Below are positions 28,701 to 34,451 of a DNA stretch of 64,000 nucleotides, in pieces. The stretch is from Treponema primitia ZAS-1 (lineage in GTDB: Bacteria; Spirochaetota; Spirochaetia; Treponematales; Breznakiellaceae). The stretch lies in the NCBI RefSeq assembly GCF_000297095.1, contig NZ_AEEA01000058.1, forward strand, positions 62,001 through 126,000, given 5' to 3'. A program made the translations under genes and the position numbers. The notes under the pieces are model-generated. The model worked only from the letters and a program-made list of their open reading frames with translations. It was not told the DNA's origin and did no database searches. Position 1 is the first letter of the stretch, and every line of letters begins with the position of its first letter.

Positions 28701-31459
28701 TCCGCGTGGGTGGTACTCCGTATCATGGGAGAACCGGGGATGCGTTGATCCTGTAGTACGGTAAAATTCAGGATATTACTCAGGTTCCCGGCGCCATCTT
28801 CGGCGCGGATATGGAGGTAATTAAGGCCCTCATTTAGATTTCCTATGGTAAATTCATTTTCAGCGGACCGCCTTTGGGATACAAAAACCGGCGCTTGGAC
28901 GGCATTCTGTTTAACATCCCAAAAATAGGATTTGATAACCCCGCTCTTCGCCTCTGAATTATGGATAAACCGGTCCTCACCGGTAATTTTTACCAGGACT
29001 GAGCCGTAGCCGATGTAATCATCCTTTCCGATAATACGATCCCTGTTTACGGCATCCCGTAATTCAAAGCTCCTTAATTCCGGCGGAGTTCTGTCTATGA
29101 TAAATTGATAATCCCCGCTTTCCCCAGAATTGCCTACCTCATCCACGGCGCCGGAACGTATGGTATGGAATCCTTCGGCATAAGAATTAAGAGGAATGTC
29201 GATGGATTTCCAATGAGCTTTATCCAGGACTGTTTTCACACCATCAAGTATGTACCATTGGCCGCTTATTTCCGTAAGATTATCCCTTGCATCAATTGTT
29301 AACGGGAGTTTTTCAGCAGCCCCATATTCCGGTAAATGCAGGGTTATTTCCGGTGGACTCTGATCTACATAAATAGTAACTTTTTTGGTAGTACTGTTAC
29401 CCGCAATATCCCGCAGGGTAAATGTCCGCTCGTGTAAACCTTCCGGAAGTTCAATGGTATATCCGGCGGTACCGGAAACACCACCCGTTGAACCGGACCA
29501 GCAATTTTTATCCAGGCCGCTGGCCTTATCTGTCCCGGTTATCGTTACATAGGCGGCGATGGATTTTATCAATAGGGGGCTTATCTCCGGCGGGTGCCTG
29601 TCCAACTTATAGAAGAAGACCTCTTCACCGATATTATTTGCATTGTCCACAGCCTTAATCAATACGTTGTATATCCCATCCGGAGCCTCACCTTTAAAAA
29701 TAACTCCGCTTTCCGTAACGGTATACCCGTTAGTGGCGGATAAGAACCCGTTGGGAAGTACGACGCTTAATTCAACTGAATACGTCTTTACCCCGCTTTC
29801 CGTATCCGTAATAAGGTATTCAAAACGATCCCGGTTAGTCCAGGAGCACTCCTCTGCAGTTTTCCCCAGTGTCGATCCGGCCCGGATAACCGGGGCTGTC
29901 AAATCGGAAGAAAATGCAAGGGTCTGTTCCCGGGTATTTCCAAGTCTATCCGCCCCTGATATTTTCAAGCTATGGTCACGCCCCGAAAGGAAAGGGGCGA
30001 GAATGGGCGCGTTGTATACCGATCCTGATACGGAACCTGAAAGCTTGGTTGGCGACCCTCCGTCCAGGGTATATTTCAATGAATCATAATTAAAGCCGCT
30101 GCTCGCATCATAAATATCCGATACCCTTAGCGGGATTATCCAACCATTACTCTCTTTGCGGGCACACCCGTCAATGGAAAGGGTATATTCCGGCGGACGG
30201 GTATCTATATTAATATTCCCCTCAACCATTGCCTCATTACCAGCCTTGTCTATGGCTCTGAAAATAACCCTATTCCTTCCTTCCTCGATGATAGTTACCC
30301 TTGGCGAAGGATCGTCAACGCTCAAGGAGGTCCATGAAGCGCCATCGTCCCGGGAATATTCAATTCTTGCCAGCCCGGGAAGCAAGTCGCTTGCAGAAAA
30401 TACCAGGGTTCCCCCCTGGGGATTAGCGCTCCATGCATCACCTATGTTTCCCGATACTACACGCACAGTTGGGATTCTTTTATCAACCCCGCAAATAATG
30501 GATCCGCTTCCAATATTCCCGACCTTGTCTTTTACTCTGAACCGGACTTCGGTAGATCCTTCCTTAGTAATGGTCACTTGGTTATTAAGCTCACCCTCGG
30601 GGCTCCACGAACTGCCATAATTTGTTGAGAACTGCCATGTTTTTGGGTCTACATCCGACAGCGGATCATATCCTGCAGCAGTCAGTTCCACCCCGGATCC
30701 GTTGGTCCATCCGTTTGGTGGATTTGCCGTGATAGTTACCACCGGCCCGGTCATGTCAGCTATTACCATAATAGTTTTTGATGTCATGTTATTTACATTA
30801 TCCATGACACTGATTCTAAAGTTATGAATTCCTTCTATGGGGTATACATTCGGCTCAGAGTACTCCAACCATTCCAAATTACTATCCTTGATCATCCATG
30901 ATTTTTCGTTTACCCCGGATAAATCATCAGTGGCGATCAATTTTATTTTTTCCGATGTAGTATTAGTAATAAGCGTATCGTTTATTACGGAACCTTTATA
31001 CTCCGCAGTAACAGATGGGGCGCTGGTATCACAATCTATATAATAAGAAAAACCGTAAGTACTGAAATTATATAAATCTGCCTTGGGTGCAAGAAAAATT
31101 CTAAGAAATGCGTGCCTTGGCAAAGAAGGAAATGAATAATTGATAGCATCGCCGGTATGATAATACGTTTCCACGCACTGGCCGGTATCGCGATCAAATA
31201 TCTCTATCGTTGCAGGTATGGTGTACGCCTTACTTATCTTTAGCGTCGCACTTATAGCCAGAGATATATTACTGCGGGGAGCATTATAATAAACATCATA
31301 TTTACCTTTATAAAAATAGGCCTCACCTGCAACAGTAACATTAAGCACTAAATAGTTATCAAAAAAATTATCAACAACACACTGATCAGCCCTGGTTGAA
31401 ACCAGGGAGCCAAAAAGGAGAAGCCATATAAAAATGACAGATCGAAACGTATCTTTCAT
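16679..31459 (-). CDS. Giant exported multidomain protein, 4926 residues
   Basis: A single uninterrupted frame of 14.8 kb starts three bases after the upstream gene, with GGAGGAG before the ATG. Residues 1-25 are a signal peptide. Roughly residues 115-1250 hold about ten Ig-like units, most opening with a D-x-x-x-P-P-type motif (IDTRPPEY, VDQSPPEI, IDRTPPEL), as in OmpL47-type or Big domains. About 1255-3185 is a beta-rich repeat array that I do not recognise. About 3220-3420 resembles a pre-peptidase-type domain, about 3425-3520 FnIII, about 3635 and 3838 TIG/IPT, about 4015 a He_PIG-like Ig, and about 4100-4420 a PQQ-like propeller. Further Ig-like units follow to about 4670. No membrane anchor or sorting signal is seen. 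A surface or secreted adhesin/scaffold role is likely, and the neighbouring type II secretion operon is a candidate exporter. Confidence 0.9.
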   Translation of the reverse strand: MKDTFRSVIFIWLLLFGSLVSTRADQCVVDNFFDNYLVLNVTVAGEAYFYKGKYDVYYNAPRSNISLAISATLKISKAYTIPATIEIFDRDTGQCVETYYHTGDAINYSFPSLPRHAFLRIFLAPKADLYNFSTYGFSYYIDCDTSAPSVTAEYKGSVINDTLITNTTSEKIKLIATDDLSGVNEKSWMIKDSNLEWLEYSEPNVYPIEGIHNFRISVMDNVNNMTSKTIMVIADMTGPVVTITANPPNGWTNGSGVELTAAGYDPLSDVDPKTWQFSTNYGSSWSPEGELNNQVTITKEGSTEVRFRVKDKVGNIGSGSIICGVDKRIPTVRVVSGNIGDAWSANPQGGTLVFSASDLLPGLARIEYSRDDGASWTSLSVDDPSPRVTIIEEGRNRVIFRAIDKAGNEAMVEGNINIDTRPPEYTLSIDGCARKESNGWIIPLRVSDIYDASSGFNYDSLKYTLDGGSPTKLSGSVSGSVYNAPILAPFLSGRDHSLKISGADRLGNTREQTLAFSSDLTAPVIRAGSTLGKTAEECSWTNRDRFEYLITDTESGVKTYSVELSVVLPNGFLSATNGYTVTESGVIFKGEAPDGIYNVLIKAVDNANNIGEEVFFYKLDRHPPEISPLLIKSIAAYVTITGTDKASGLDKNCWSGSTGGVSGTAGYTIELPEGLHERTFTLRDIAGNSTTKKVTIYVDQSPPEITLHLPEYGAAEKLPLTIDARDNLTEISGQWYILDGVKTVLDKAHWKSIDIPLNSYAEGFHTIRSGAVDEVGNSGESGDYQFIIDRTPPELRSFELRDAVNRDRIIGKDDYIGYGSVLVKITGEDRFIHNSEAKSGVIKSYFWDVKQNAVQAPVFVSQRRSAENEFTIGNLNEGLNYLHIRAEDGAGNLSNILNFTVLQDQRIPGSPMIRSTTHAEANRSEQASSLSRAEFNFSPAFEMKSGISGYQWKVEKLLIQNGYEGSPEFVREGQITEIDQEGKGQLSIELDDNGEDEFYNLFVQCIGGNTKTGSWAKYRFRIDTEAPGELRIQTVPQADSSRWYNQWNVLIRWNKPSDMTGVSEYRYILLPQDEPLEEPWGDISSWNPTTDMEVQMDLRNILGGKKSGRVQIGVCAIDYAGNRKFGVKSFGYDFAPPEFGSNYLTITDAEDYMGKGKSISWEGLGDGESGIDHITILVADEDRIRTYTVGPEAAGYIVTPLDEDRVYTVVVRGYDGAGNQAELYAVCATGSAVIPDAYSIPYLENINGYQLSGKKHISPEGISFEDITLQVPDTLAVYTITVIEGLEVRNPLREILLEELNVKDGVIEKGQTGQGRYGLRSGEFTLEGERFSLDRTGGMSLGEAVYTRPMVIAGLQQERTINLGSVTIGFPPLIQLSSGSAAIGVPVHITSTAKENPGFTLTGVESLALRNGKEWFDGNDISFNKQYLASRLIYLESPVEGGSVRLKDSSMEEGSRNLSARLDIPAAESLNLTLGKAVYTVKKGGIRGSSLEIYEAALSLPVGYEPRELMIRNFTIDSWNGIVHHGPDFFAENIKITSPSGVVFEGTKIEFDIQGNLLVSGIISSEIYGAYRTENTILTNSGIDWETGAEITGFTTDIHGFLVNAGKAWLTTAGILISEGIIDVWDNQQVITGLGLGNNRKDEVWQNGIIRDVFFGDPGYGSQIQINAGKITADGFLGNAFLPLGNGITDQAGGGYWDFPGVQLNPNGAITGEYEGEKLFIIAGNLITAENISFDGGQILIGKGRIEGVLNLNPGNITFTGMTLDYRGISTEGLSGSSFKYYASGWEIRYESLAFDGLGIKGRGSLRLPEKLGGLSIEFPEARISADGLLTSGTLDGIQDILRFQNVPLSADGVSLKVLNGNYVFEIAYPLVSLKEINGPDILFGGVIFDPDGMVLTGNNEERRFNLTASNGYVIGVENSRIENDGLILDGVLFLQWPGQNIAIPGGKYRILPDYRVSGTALNTELVYQFGDWSIRGRDIKFDVDRIRIGTNRILFREIEIDIGEIPLSIDGQLLQQVVQTQDLRISLLGTVAKISETRFSDKGIEAGMIIVLPAYLGGKSFTFDTVGFKPDGGFWIEKKIDQLDFTALNFTFSIKSVTLDKLGLHAEQASIVLPESMERVSISVHDLRIANTGTVSIENTEISPFTLWNMHFTLNNFSIVNEEVNFSGSIRLPEVMPGELSAREIQIRDFRVDLGGGILSLDVCLNGEYTVPFTGVWNLLFRDVRVIYSQGQPWITAELVKLVFPLEYMVQNARVDQVKFNPLTGEFAFSDITISTNIFMNFLGVDFSLNEVQIQSGLAIKFIGSAHFANPEFPAFIAGKTAKVNSFEIRSDGNLGTIDISLDGLEGGIIPGVDGIVLKKGHVALRKEGAKSLTMDIGGNITLNSSMPAGLVGAALKIETFTYDIAAMEITRLKASVVLPTANSLGNLFTKLSIGIDWNEKKQTGFLNLSGNLILPACFPAFLYAKEVKISNFKIGFDGAIQSFSAKYSTEKNKPYDAFQCVQLSDVVIEISLKSGVMEFDLAGTVILPANKFPQGIGGLRTSIAMKFDTVSGLKSAAASAVLPAQKLFGSMELRNGMLGISKPAGKPLEISVGGELVFPDFFPVGLRGLAVGIQKFTINTYGEILDVNIAASGITAKIFGMVDLSNGSINFRKGLGQEFLINIGGSIQFSSTGLPDGIRNSSMVIRTLELSTRDGLMAFDAGLGSEIVFSILGGIRVNFNRLNLSESGISISGSAKLPSSYPKGLANTEITMRALKLGWNGSIQDINGGIGAWYMTLVGFTATIEELFFEKDASGQFLISLKSCKIQLPQGFGDFGGQYIGIKNAKIRPSDGAFLGDIEMSKVETEIAGFKLVMEKPALEFSENLISFSKVSLKFPDFIGKGDITLNKVKLSASEGLQISGGAFKLPNFSVGTLTFNDVKVSFASYTTGYTLEGGGSVIIPGAGNITAYLGFATISPTYSIGLKQAYFSYVLATGGIPLGNSGLFLNGISGGIAYGPPDEVPQPGKGLFNDMGPRIAVGLHVGDAYGGTILDMTPAAWVDIKNGTWAFEGKAMILKGKLDINARLSAAMGSKGFVGEVYVKLAFVEGGVTVYVFDKSGRTIFSGQGGVKFGISKGAIINTSLIMVPESNTWLVEVNAEFGQFSNGKSGFKGTVELPVIGTVGVFVGPGQFDFGSLSSYKIEKPSWIKDIRSFGDQDINSLDRSDRSGNEDVSYRFFIPPKGKEITAPLSMLYEEYNGTEKIPDSGLDRLIVLLEYIEGAPQLTVSSPSGMEYREGYEGTETIVGKNGIVLVIHSAEAGIWQLRVSGLEEDAYQLSALGSMAMPMLELHEPAVTPERVNGTVRVRGITEQGKTGIRIFAREEMELPGLELGTYAIDPNGQFDLMVPVQDLYDGEYFIYAQLEGPEDYLSPAAYAPGKILLDRSALPMLAPGELRIAETDPEILTLHWHNTNGGRTEGYKVKIRENGGETESIVYVGNITALSLPGYTPDQEISFAVTALDNKYQAGPWSDEISFRPGQEKPVFNRPVALAERFREHGFIGNFIEGILRARIENFHESTDASGYIGVRYTGPEQNQFLNMHFASPVKVSETTVEIPWYMGVSESMGPGLYEYTCEFFNEANSALNSPFTLAVEISWPVPEVTAVEPSEINGVRENILTVYGSGFVPGTRVFWGDEELIILNDGTDTSSGTMRVILPPRSGIGLKQNSTEEGKIIIQGPGGERALFPITVLLPGYRVSLYTRTAETIPGGKVDYALGISPVNGFEGAVSFKVLDKPEELEIVLPVITVNAIENIAENFTGLIGIYVRENTKAGSYSSRIEGEGGRVFELVTNVRDIPPVPALTSVVPRAAYTGDEVHIYGYGLGSQGTLFLNGQDVPVSRWSDGELIFVVPDNGLSGKIHVLSSGGESNALAFTVKDRGFDMHPGTERLELNAGEEKILPIVITGYADTVTLSVVCEPGAPFTAFLDREELKPNERLNLRIRAESFAGNGVWNIVIHGTSRGFESTAEITVHIGSSFSITTTNLPDGLVEVSYYGELSSRNAGGEVEYHVKQGSLPPGLTMTPQGIISGRPLEQGQYQVDIEAQDRMGWKDGRSFTITIWEEVWGQEGKDGGKTWSVRTDLPANDDTAWIYEGKDPVIQILGAENKIIALGRESLSILMAGDGGLVWNIKGAYKKVLYAGGKLYALTEEGLLEVRNPHSDALLWSREEIQAISTDGTTIIEETKDRRFFRNAERGTLIEEQKKGTETKLPVLWRYGTAYAIDDTKLVPLYGVGKPWDAGEKILAAAADIRGGAVITENSLVLFDREMKETRRISYAQHSGIALSLTDEGVSVLDNGILRSYDREELTLQWTRRIDGAVPANGLEKTVIAGRDGLMVLNRYTGAVIWQDEKPYSSFALYHERIFASGTDGTIRAFNGAANVYGPVTEIRIEGDEGDEFDGWYTWTPEIEITAVDRETYVAGILMQLDDGPWEDDPAPFLPEDGEHRIRAYGVDSRGLRGVEVQRQFKIDTGLPESVLTLSSEEPESGWYNQALTLTLDAWDDVSGVDWIWTSISAYSGPIYLAAQGRHSFSWYALDKAGNREETQRRNIRIDLEPPYAEASAVYDQAMAELTITARDLLSGTAFIEYRINSGGTEQYREPLLFTEPGTYQVSYRAGDRAGNIGLWQTSNVVIAPNISEAVLINSPLINGMPRSVMSHARNGMPLIDAVDDGTIAKLPSYTLGAEYILWEEGDAELDESVRIRFQVKRNAVVYIFLPQNAAAPGSWAFVEDRVGINLQYYPGGAAVYMRRYGPSGWVEISGTPSGIIQPLIMVQEKGSVGADILINRETAELPVDSFTLEALVQPWQYSRRLPLRKRWFVNTGDGWTPLEGNRYEPPLDFGEEAVEKDISVPLRFRLELYTPDGEVEYRIEKVYGISTDFSVIDPAQIF
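23190..25320 (-). repeat. Array of ~70-residue protein repeats inside the giant gene
   Basis: Units recur about every 205-220 bases. Each centres on a pattern like L-P-x(2-5)-P-x-G-L followed by alternating hydrophobic strands and a G-x-I turn. Examples are MPAGLVGAALKIETF (near 24280), FPAFLYAKEVKISNF (24075), FPQGIGGLRTSIAM (23855), FPVGLRGLAVGIQKF (23635), LPDGIRNSSMVIRTL (23420) and YPKGLANTEITMRAL (23215). More diverged units lie upstream, at about 24490, 24920, 25095, 25280 and 26020. I know no family with this signature. The strand pattern suggests a long beta solenoid or groove. Confidence 0.65.
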
Positions 31460-31462
31460 TTT

Positions 31463-32929
31463 CTACTCCTCCATGCGATACAGGGTAATTTCATTTCCCG
31501 TGTATACCGCCAGGTAAATAACCCCATTAATTCTGCGGCTCCAGGTATATGTACCGAGATCCAGTGATTGTTCTTTTCCATTTTTATCATCAATAAGTAC
31601 AAGCATATCCGGGGAAATCATGGTGATAATTTCATTTTCCATATAGAATGGATTGAGCAGGATATTTTTCTCTCCTTGGAAGAATGATCCCCGCGGAGCC
31701 GGTATTTCCCGTAAAAGTTTCCAGTTCTCATCTTCAAACCGGAAAAAAGCCAGGATGCCATTTTCCTCATTGCCCTTCAGGACGCAAAACCGGGGAGATA
31801 GAAACCCAGCCGTATAGAACATCCGGGCCGGTTCATTCAGGGTTTGTATCGGGCCTTCTTTTTTAAGCCCCTCCGCTAAGTCAATGAGCGCAAAACGCCA
31901 GGTTCGATCGTGATAATATATAAGAGAAATTTGATTAGTTCCGGTAGAAAATATATCAATAAGAGAAGCGCCGGGCAGGGAAAACAACTGCTTTAATACC
32001 GGAATACCGGATTGTTCAAAGGATACTCCATAAATAATTTCTCCCGTATCCGTATCGCCTATCAACAGACCGGGAATATACCGTTGTACCTTCAGGGGAG
32101 CGTCAAAATCCAAGCTCCGAACAAAGCCCCCGCCGCTGATCTGATATACGGATACACTTTTATTATCCAGTACCGTAAAGGCCGGATTCCCATCCTGAGA
32201 TTCCCGGTGTTCGATCCGGGGCATTGTCTCATACGGTCCGGTTTCTTCCCGGATCAGCAGCCCCTGTTCGCCGATCAAAAAGAAGTTTATTTCCCAATGA
32301 TCCTCCCGGAATACCCTGTACCATCCGTAGTTTGTTTTTCGCCCCCAGTCATGAAAAACCTCAAAATCCTCCACCTTCTCGGATCGAAGGGAAATCTCCC
32401 GGGAGCTCGTTATCCTATCGTTCCTGCCGCCTCCTGAAATATAATTAAGCCTGCCGTCTGTAAGGATAAAAATCAGGAGTCCTTGGTCATTGGAGGAGAT
32501 AAGAGAATAAGCAGCAATGCCAGCAGGACTTTCTGTTTCCCTAAGGGGGTAATAAGCCAATTCACCCATATAGGAAAGGCCGAAAAGGTAAATCCCCTCT
32601 ACGCCGTCCCTGGTTCCAATAAAAGCCGAGTATTGTTCAGGACCTCCGCTTACCATGGCAAGATCCCGGGCCTTAAGCAGATTCCCATCAAAACCATCTA
32701 TTATATACGGTTTGAGTTCCTCCCCTTGACCGCCTTTTAAAATCCGGAATTCCCCGTCAGTAATAGAGAGGATATACATTCCTCCGCGAAAATCCTGAAT
32801 CAGCTCCAGGGCGGTAACGTCTCCGCTTTCCGGCCGGGAACCCACCGGCAATGCTATGAGGGCATTTTCCTGTCCGCCCACTATCAGACCGGTGATTAAA
32901 AAAACAAAGCCCGCAATAAATCCTTTCAT
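31463..32929 (-). CDS. Exported protein of unknown function, partner of the giant protein
   Basis: This 488-residue protein has a signal peptide (MKGFIAGFVFLITGLIVGGQ). The rest is made of short beta-strand segments with spaced tryptophans and Gly/Asp turns, suggesting a beta-propeller; no named domain is certain. GGGAGG precedes the start. The stop is three bases before the start of the giant gene, so the two are translated from one mRNA, and this is the first gene. It may be an accessory or assembly partner of the giant protein. That is inference from the operon only. Confidence 0.85.
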   Translation of the reverse strand: MKGFIAGFVFLITGLIVGGQENALIALPVGSRPESGDVTALELIQDFRGGMYILSITDGEFRILKGGQGEELKPYIIDGFDGNLLKARDLAMVSGGPEQYSAFIGTRDGVEGIYLFGLSYMGELAYYPLRETESPAGIAAYSLISSNDQGLLIFILTDGRLNYISGGGRNDRITSSREISLRSEKVEDFEVFHDWGRKTNYGWYRVFREDHWEINFFLIGEQGLLIREETGPYETMPRIEHRESQDGNPAFTVLDNKSVSVYQISGGGFVRSLDFDAPLKVQRYIPGLLIGDTDTGEIIYGVSFEQSGIPVLKQLFSLPGASLIDIFSTGTNQISLIYYHDRTWRFALIDLAEGLKKEGPIQTLNEPARMFYTAGFLSPRFCVLKGNEENGILAFFRFEDENWKLLREIPAPRGSFFQGEKNILLNPFYMENEIITMISPDMLVLIDDKNGKEQSLDLGTYTWSRRINGVIYLAVYTGNEITLYRMEE

Positions 32930-33100
32930 ATCAGCCTCCCAAACACGGACCTCCGGCCCGGATTTAAAATTTGTTAAGGGTATGAGTTTTTCCCCTTCCC
33001 AGGCATTAGGGAGCTTTTATGGATTTTGCATTAGTCAAAATGAAAAAAGTGAAAAAAAGTGATTTTTTTTTGAATTCTAAATTTAACCACGGACGACACG

Positions 33101-33143
33101 GGCAAAGACGGGGGGAGGGAGGGGCATCCCCGGCGCTCGCACG
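33101..33143. repeat. Half copy of the G-rich palindromic repeat (copy 3)
   Basis: The 43 bases from 33101 match the left arm of copy 4 (51407-51449) almost base for base (GGCAAAGACGGG...GGGAGGGGCATCCCC). The similarity then stops before the core, and no right arm is present. It lies in the 314-base gap between the 488-residue exported protein and the nuclease fragment. Elsewhere that gap shows only A/T-rich tracts and a hairpin at 33186-33208. Confidence 0.75.
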
Positions 33144-33185
33144 TAATGGGCGCCTAATATATACAACCTATGCTAGAAAACGAAG

Positions 33186-33208
33186 GCCCGGGCACTCCCC
33201 GGGCTTTT
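33186..33208 (+). terminator. Possible terminator hairpin
   Basis: A 7-bp stem GCCCGGG / CCCGGGC with a five-base loop is followed by TTTT on the plus strand. No plus-strand gene reads into it, so it may be a relic or act for a transcript that I cannot see. Confidence 0.4.
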
Positions 33209-33243
33209 CATCAGAAAAGGTGACAGTCACCACTTTTATCCGG

Positions 33244-33840
33244 CTACGGTCTGCGGAGTTTTTCCTTTAGTTCCGCTATCTCCTGTTCCGCCTGCTGCTG
33301 TTTCTGTTCCAAAGCCTGAAGTTTCCCTTCATATTCCATCGCAGCCTGCTTATATCCAGCCCGTCTTGCGCTTACTATGCCGCTCTGCCAATCCAGTTCG
33401 TTCTTGAGCGTGTACTCATACCGCGCCCGCAGTATCTCGTCCTCACTTACGGTTAAAAGTTCTTCCGCTGCCATGGATATTGCCTCCTCGTAGTTTAGTA
33501 TCTCGTTAATCAAATCCCGATATGTGGGATCCTGGACATACCGGAAAAACACCGCCCACCGTTCTATGGTCGTCATTTCCAAAACCGGTTTGGCCAGAAA
33601 CTGCTTCGCCTTCAGTAGTTCAACGTCAATTATAGCGGTCAGCCCATCAAATGGCAAGTTATTTTCCTGGTCATAGTACCGGAACCGGTGGACCAGAACA
33701 TTGTCACTATGAAGATTCTTGCTCAGAAAAGAAATTTGCCAGGTTTGCCGCAGGTCGCTGTAGTCGTACTCCTTGCCCTTGATATCCTGGGTAGTAAAGA
33801 GCCGGGCAAGGTGGTATTCCTGCCGCCAATGCTTTAGTAG
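33244..33840 (-). pseudogene. C-terminal fragment of a PD-(D/E)XK (Rpn/PDDEXK_2 type) nuclease-family protein
   Basis: The 137-codon ORF beginning at TTG 33657 is only the end of a longer coding frame. In-frame upstream codons to about 33840 read as protein of the same family (KEYDYSDLRQTWQISFLSKN, then RFRYYDQENN). There is no start, and the frame runs into the prepilin peptidase gene at 33834. The tail is a coiled coil with many Gln/Lys/Glu, typical of these proteins. The N-terminal catalytic half is missing, so it is a truncated relic of a transposase-associated nuclease. A half palindromic repeat lies just downstream. Confidence 0.75.
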
Positions 33841-34286
33841 GCCGGGAAAAAATGGAAAAAAATCGATACGGTGTAGGCTTCAATGACCCCCAGGGTCAGA
33901 AAGGGGGCGAAGGGTATGGGCCGGCGGAGTGTTTCCTTATCGCCCCGGCGGAGGAACAGGACGGCCAGGATACCCGAAAGGGCGGCGCCGAGGAAGGCGA
34001 TACAGGTCCAGGGCAGACCGCAGCAGAGTCCAATCAGAAACGCAAATTTGACATCCCCCAAGCCAAGGCCCTTGGTAATGCTGCGGGTAATAAGAAAGAA
34101 AAAAAAGCTGAGAAACGCCGCAATCACCCTATGGGGAAGGGAATTAATTTCTACAATTAATAGAAGAATAAAAATCGCCAAAAGGCCGGGGAAAATGAGT
34201 TTGTCGGGGATGCGATAGGTCCGAAAATCTATCCATGAAATGGGCAGGGCAAAAATAAGAAAAAGCAGAAATACCGGAATCGTCAT
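33834..34286 (-). CDS. Short type IV prepilin peptidase (A24 family)
   Basis: This 150-residue membrane protein has both catalytic aspartates: D in SWIDFRTYRIPD (residue 20) and D in the GLGLGDVKF motif. It lacks the N-terminal methyltransferase domain and the cysteine motifs of classical GspO/PilD, so it is probably cleavage-only. It is divergent from gspD, with 165 A/T-rich bases between them, and is the likely processing enzyme for the four pseudopilins of that operon. The 3' end meets the nuclease fragment; the last residues FFHFFPAY might have been altered by that junction. Confidence 0.88.
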   Translation of the reverse strand: MTIPVFLLFLIFALPISWIDFRTYRIPDKLIFPGLLAIFILLLIVEINSLPHRVIAAFLSFFFFLITRSITKGLGLGDVKFAFLIGLCCGLPWTCIAFLGAALSGILAVLFLRRGDKETLRRPIPFAPFLTLGVIEAYTVSIFFHFFPAY

Positions 34287-34451
34287 GCATCCTCCTTGTT
34301 TTCCAAGGTACTATACTTTTTTTAAAAAAGAAAATAAAAAAAGCACTTTTTTTTAACTTTTTTTTCAAATGACTAAAGCAAAATTCAACATTCTCACCCT
34401 AAAGGGGTTATTCCGGCGGAATTATAAGGCCGGACAAATATCAAAGAGGAT

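Noticed and set aside
33186..33208. Terminator of the exported-protein operon
   Set aside because: The U-run lies on the plus strand while that operon runs on the minus strand and starts, not ends, near here; kept only as a low-confidence hairpin.
34287..34451. A specific promoter for gspD
   Set aside because: The region is A/T-rich and has weak matches (TTCAAC with GTTATT), but none strong enough to list.
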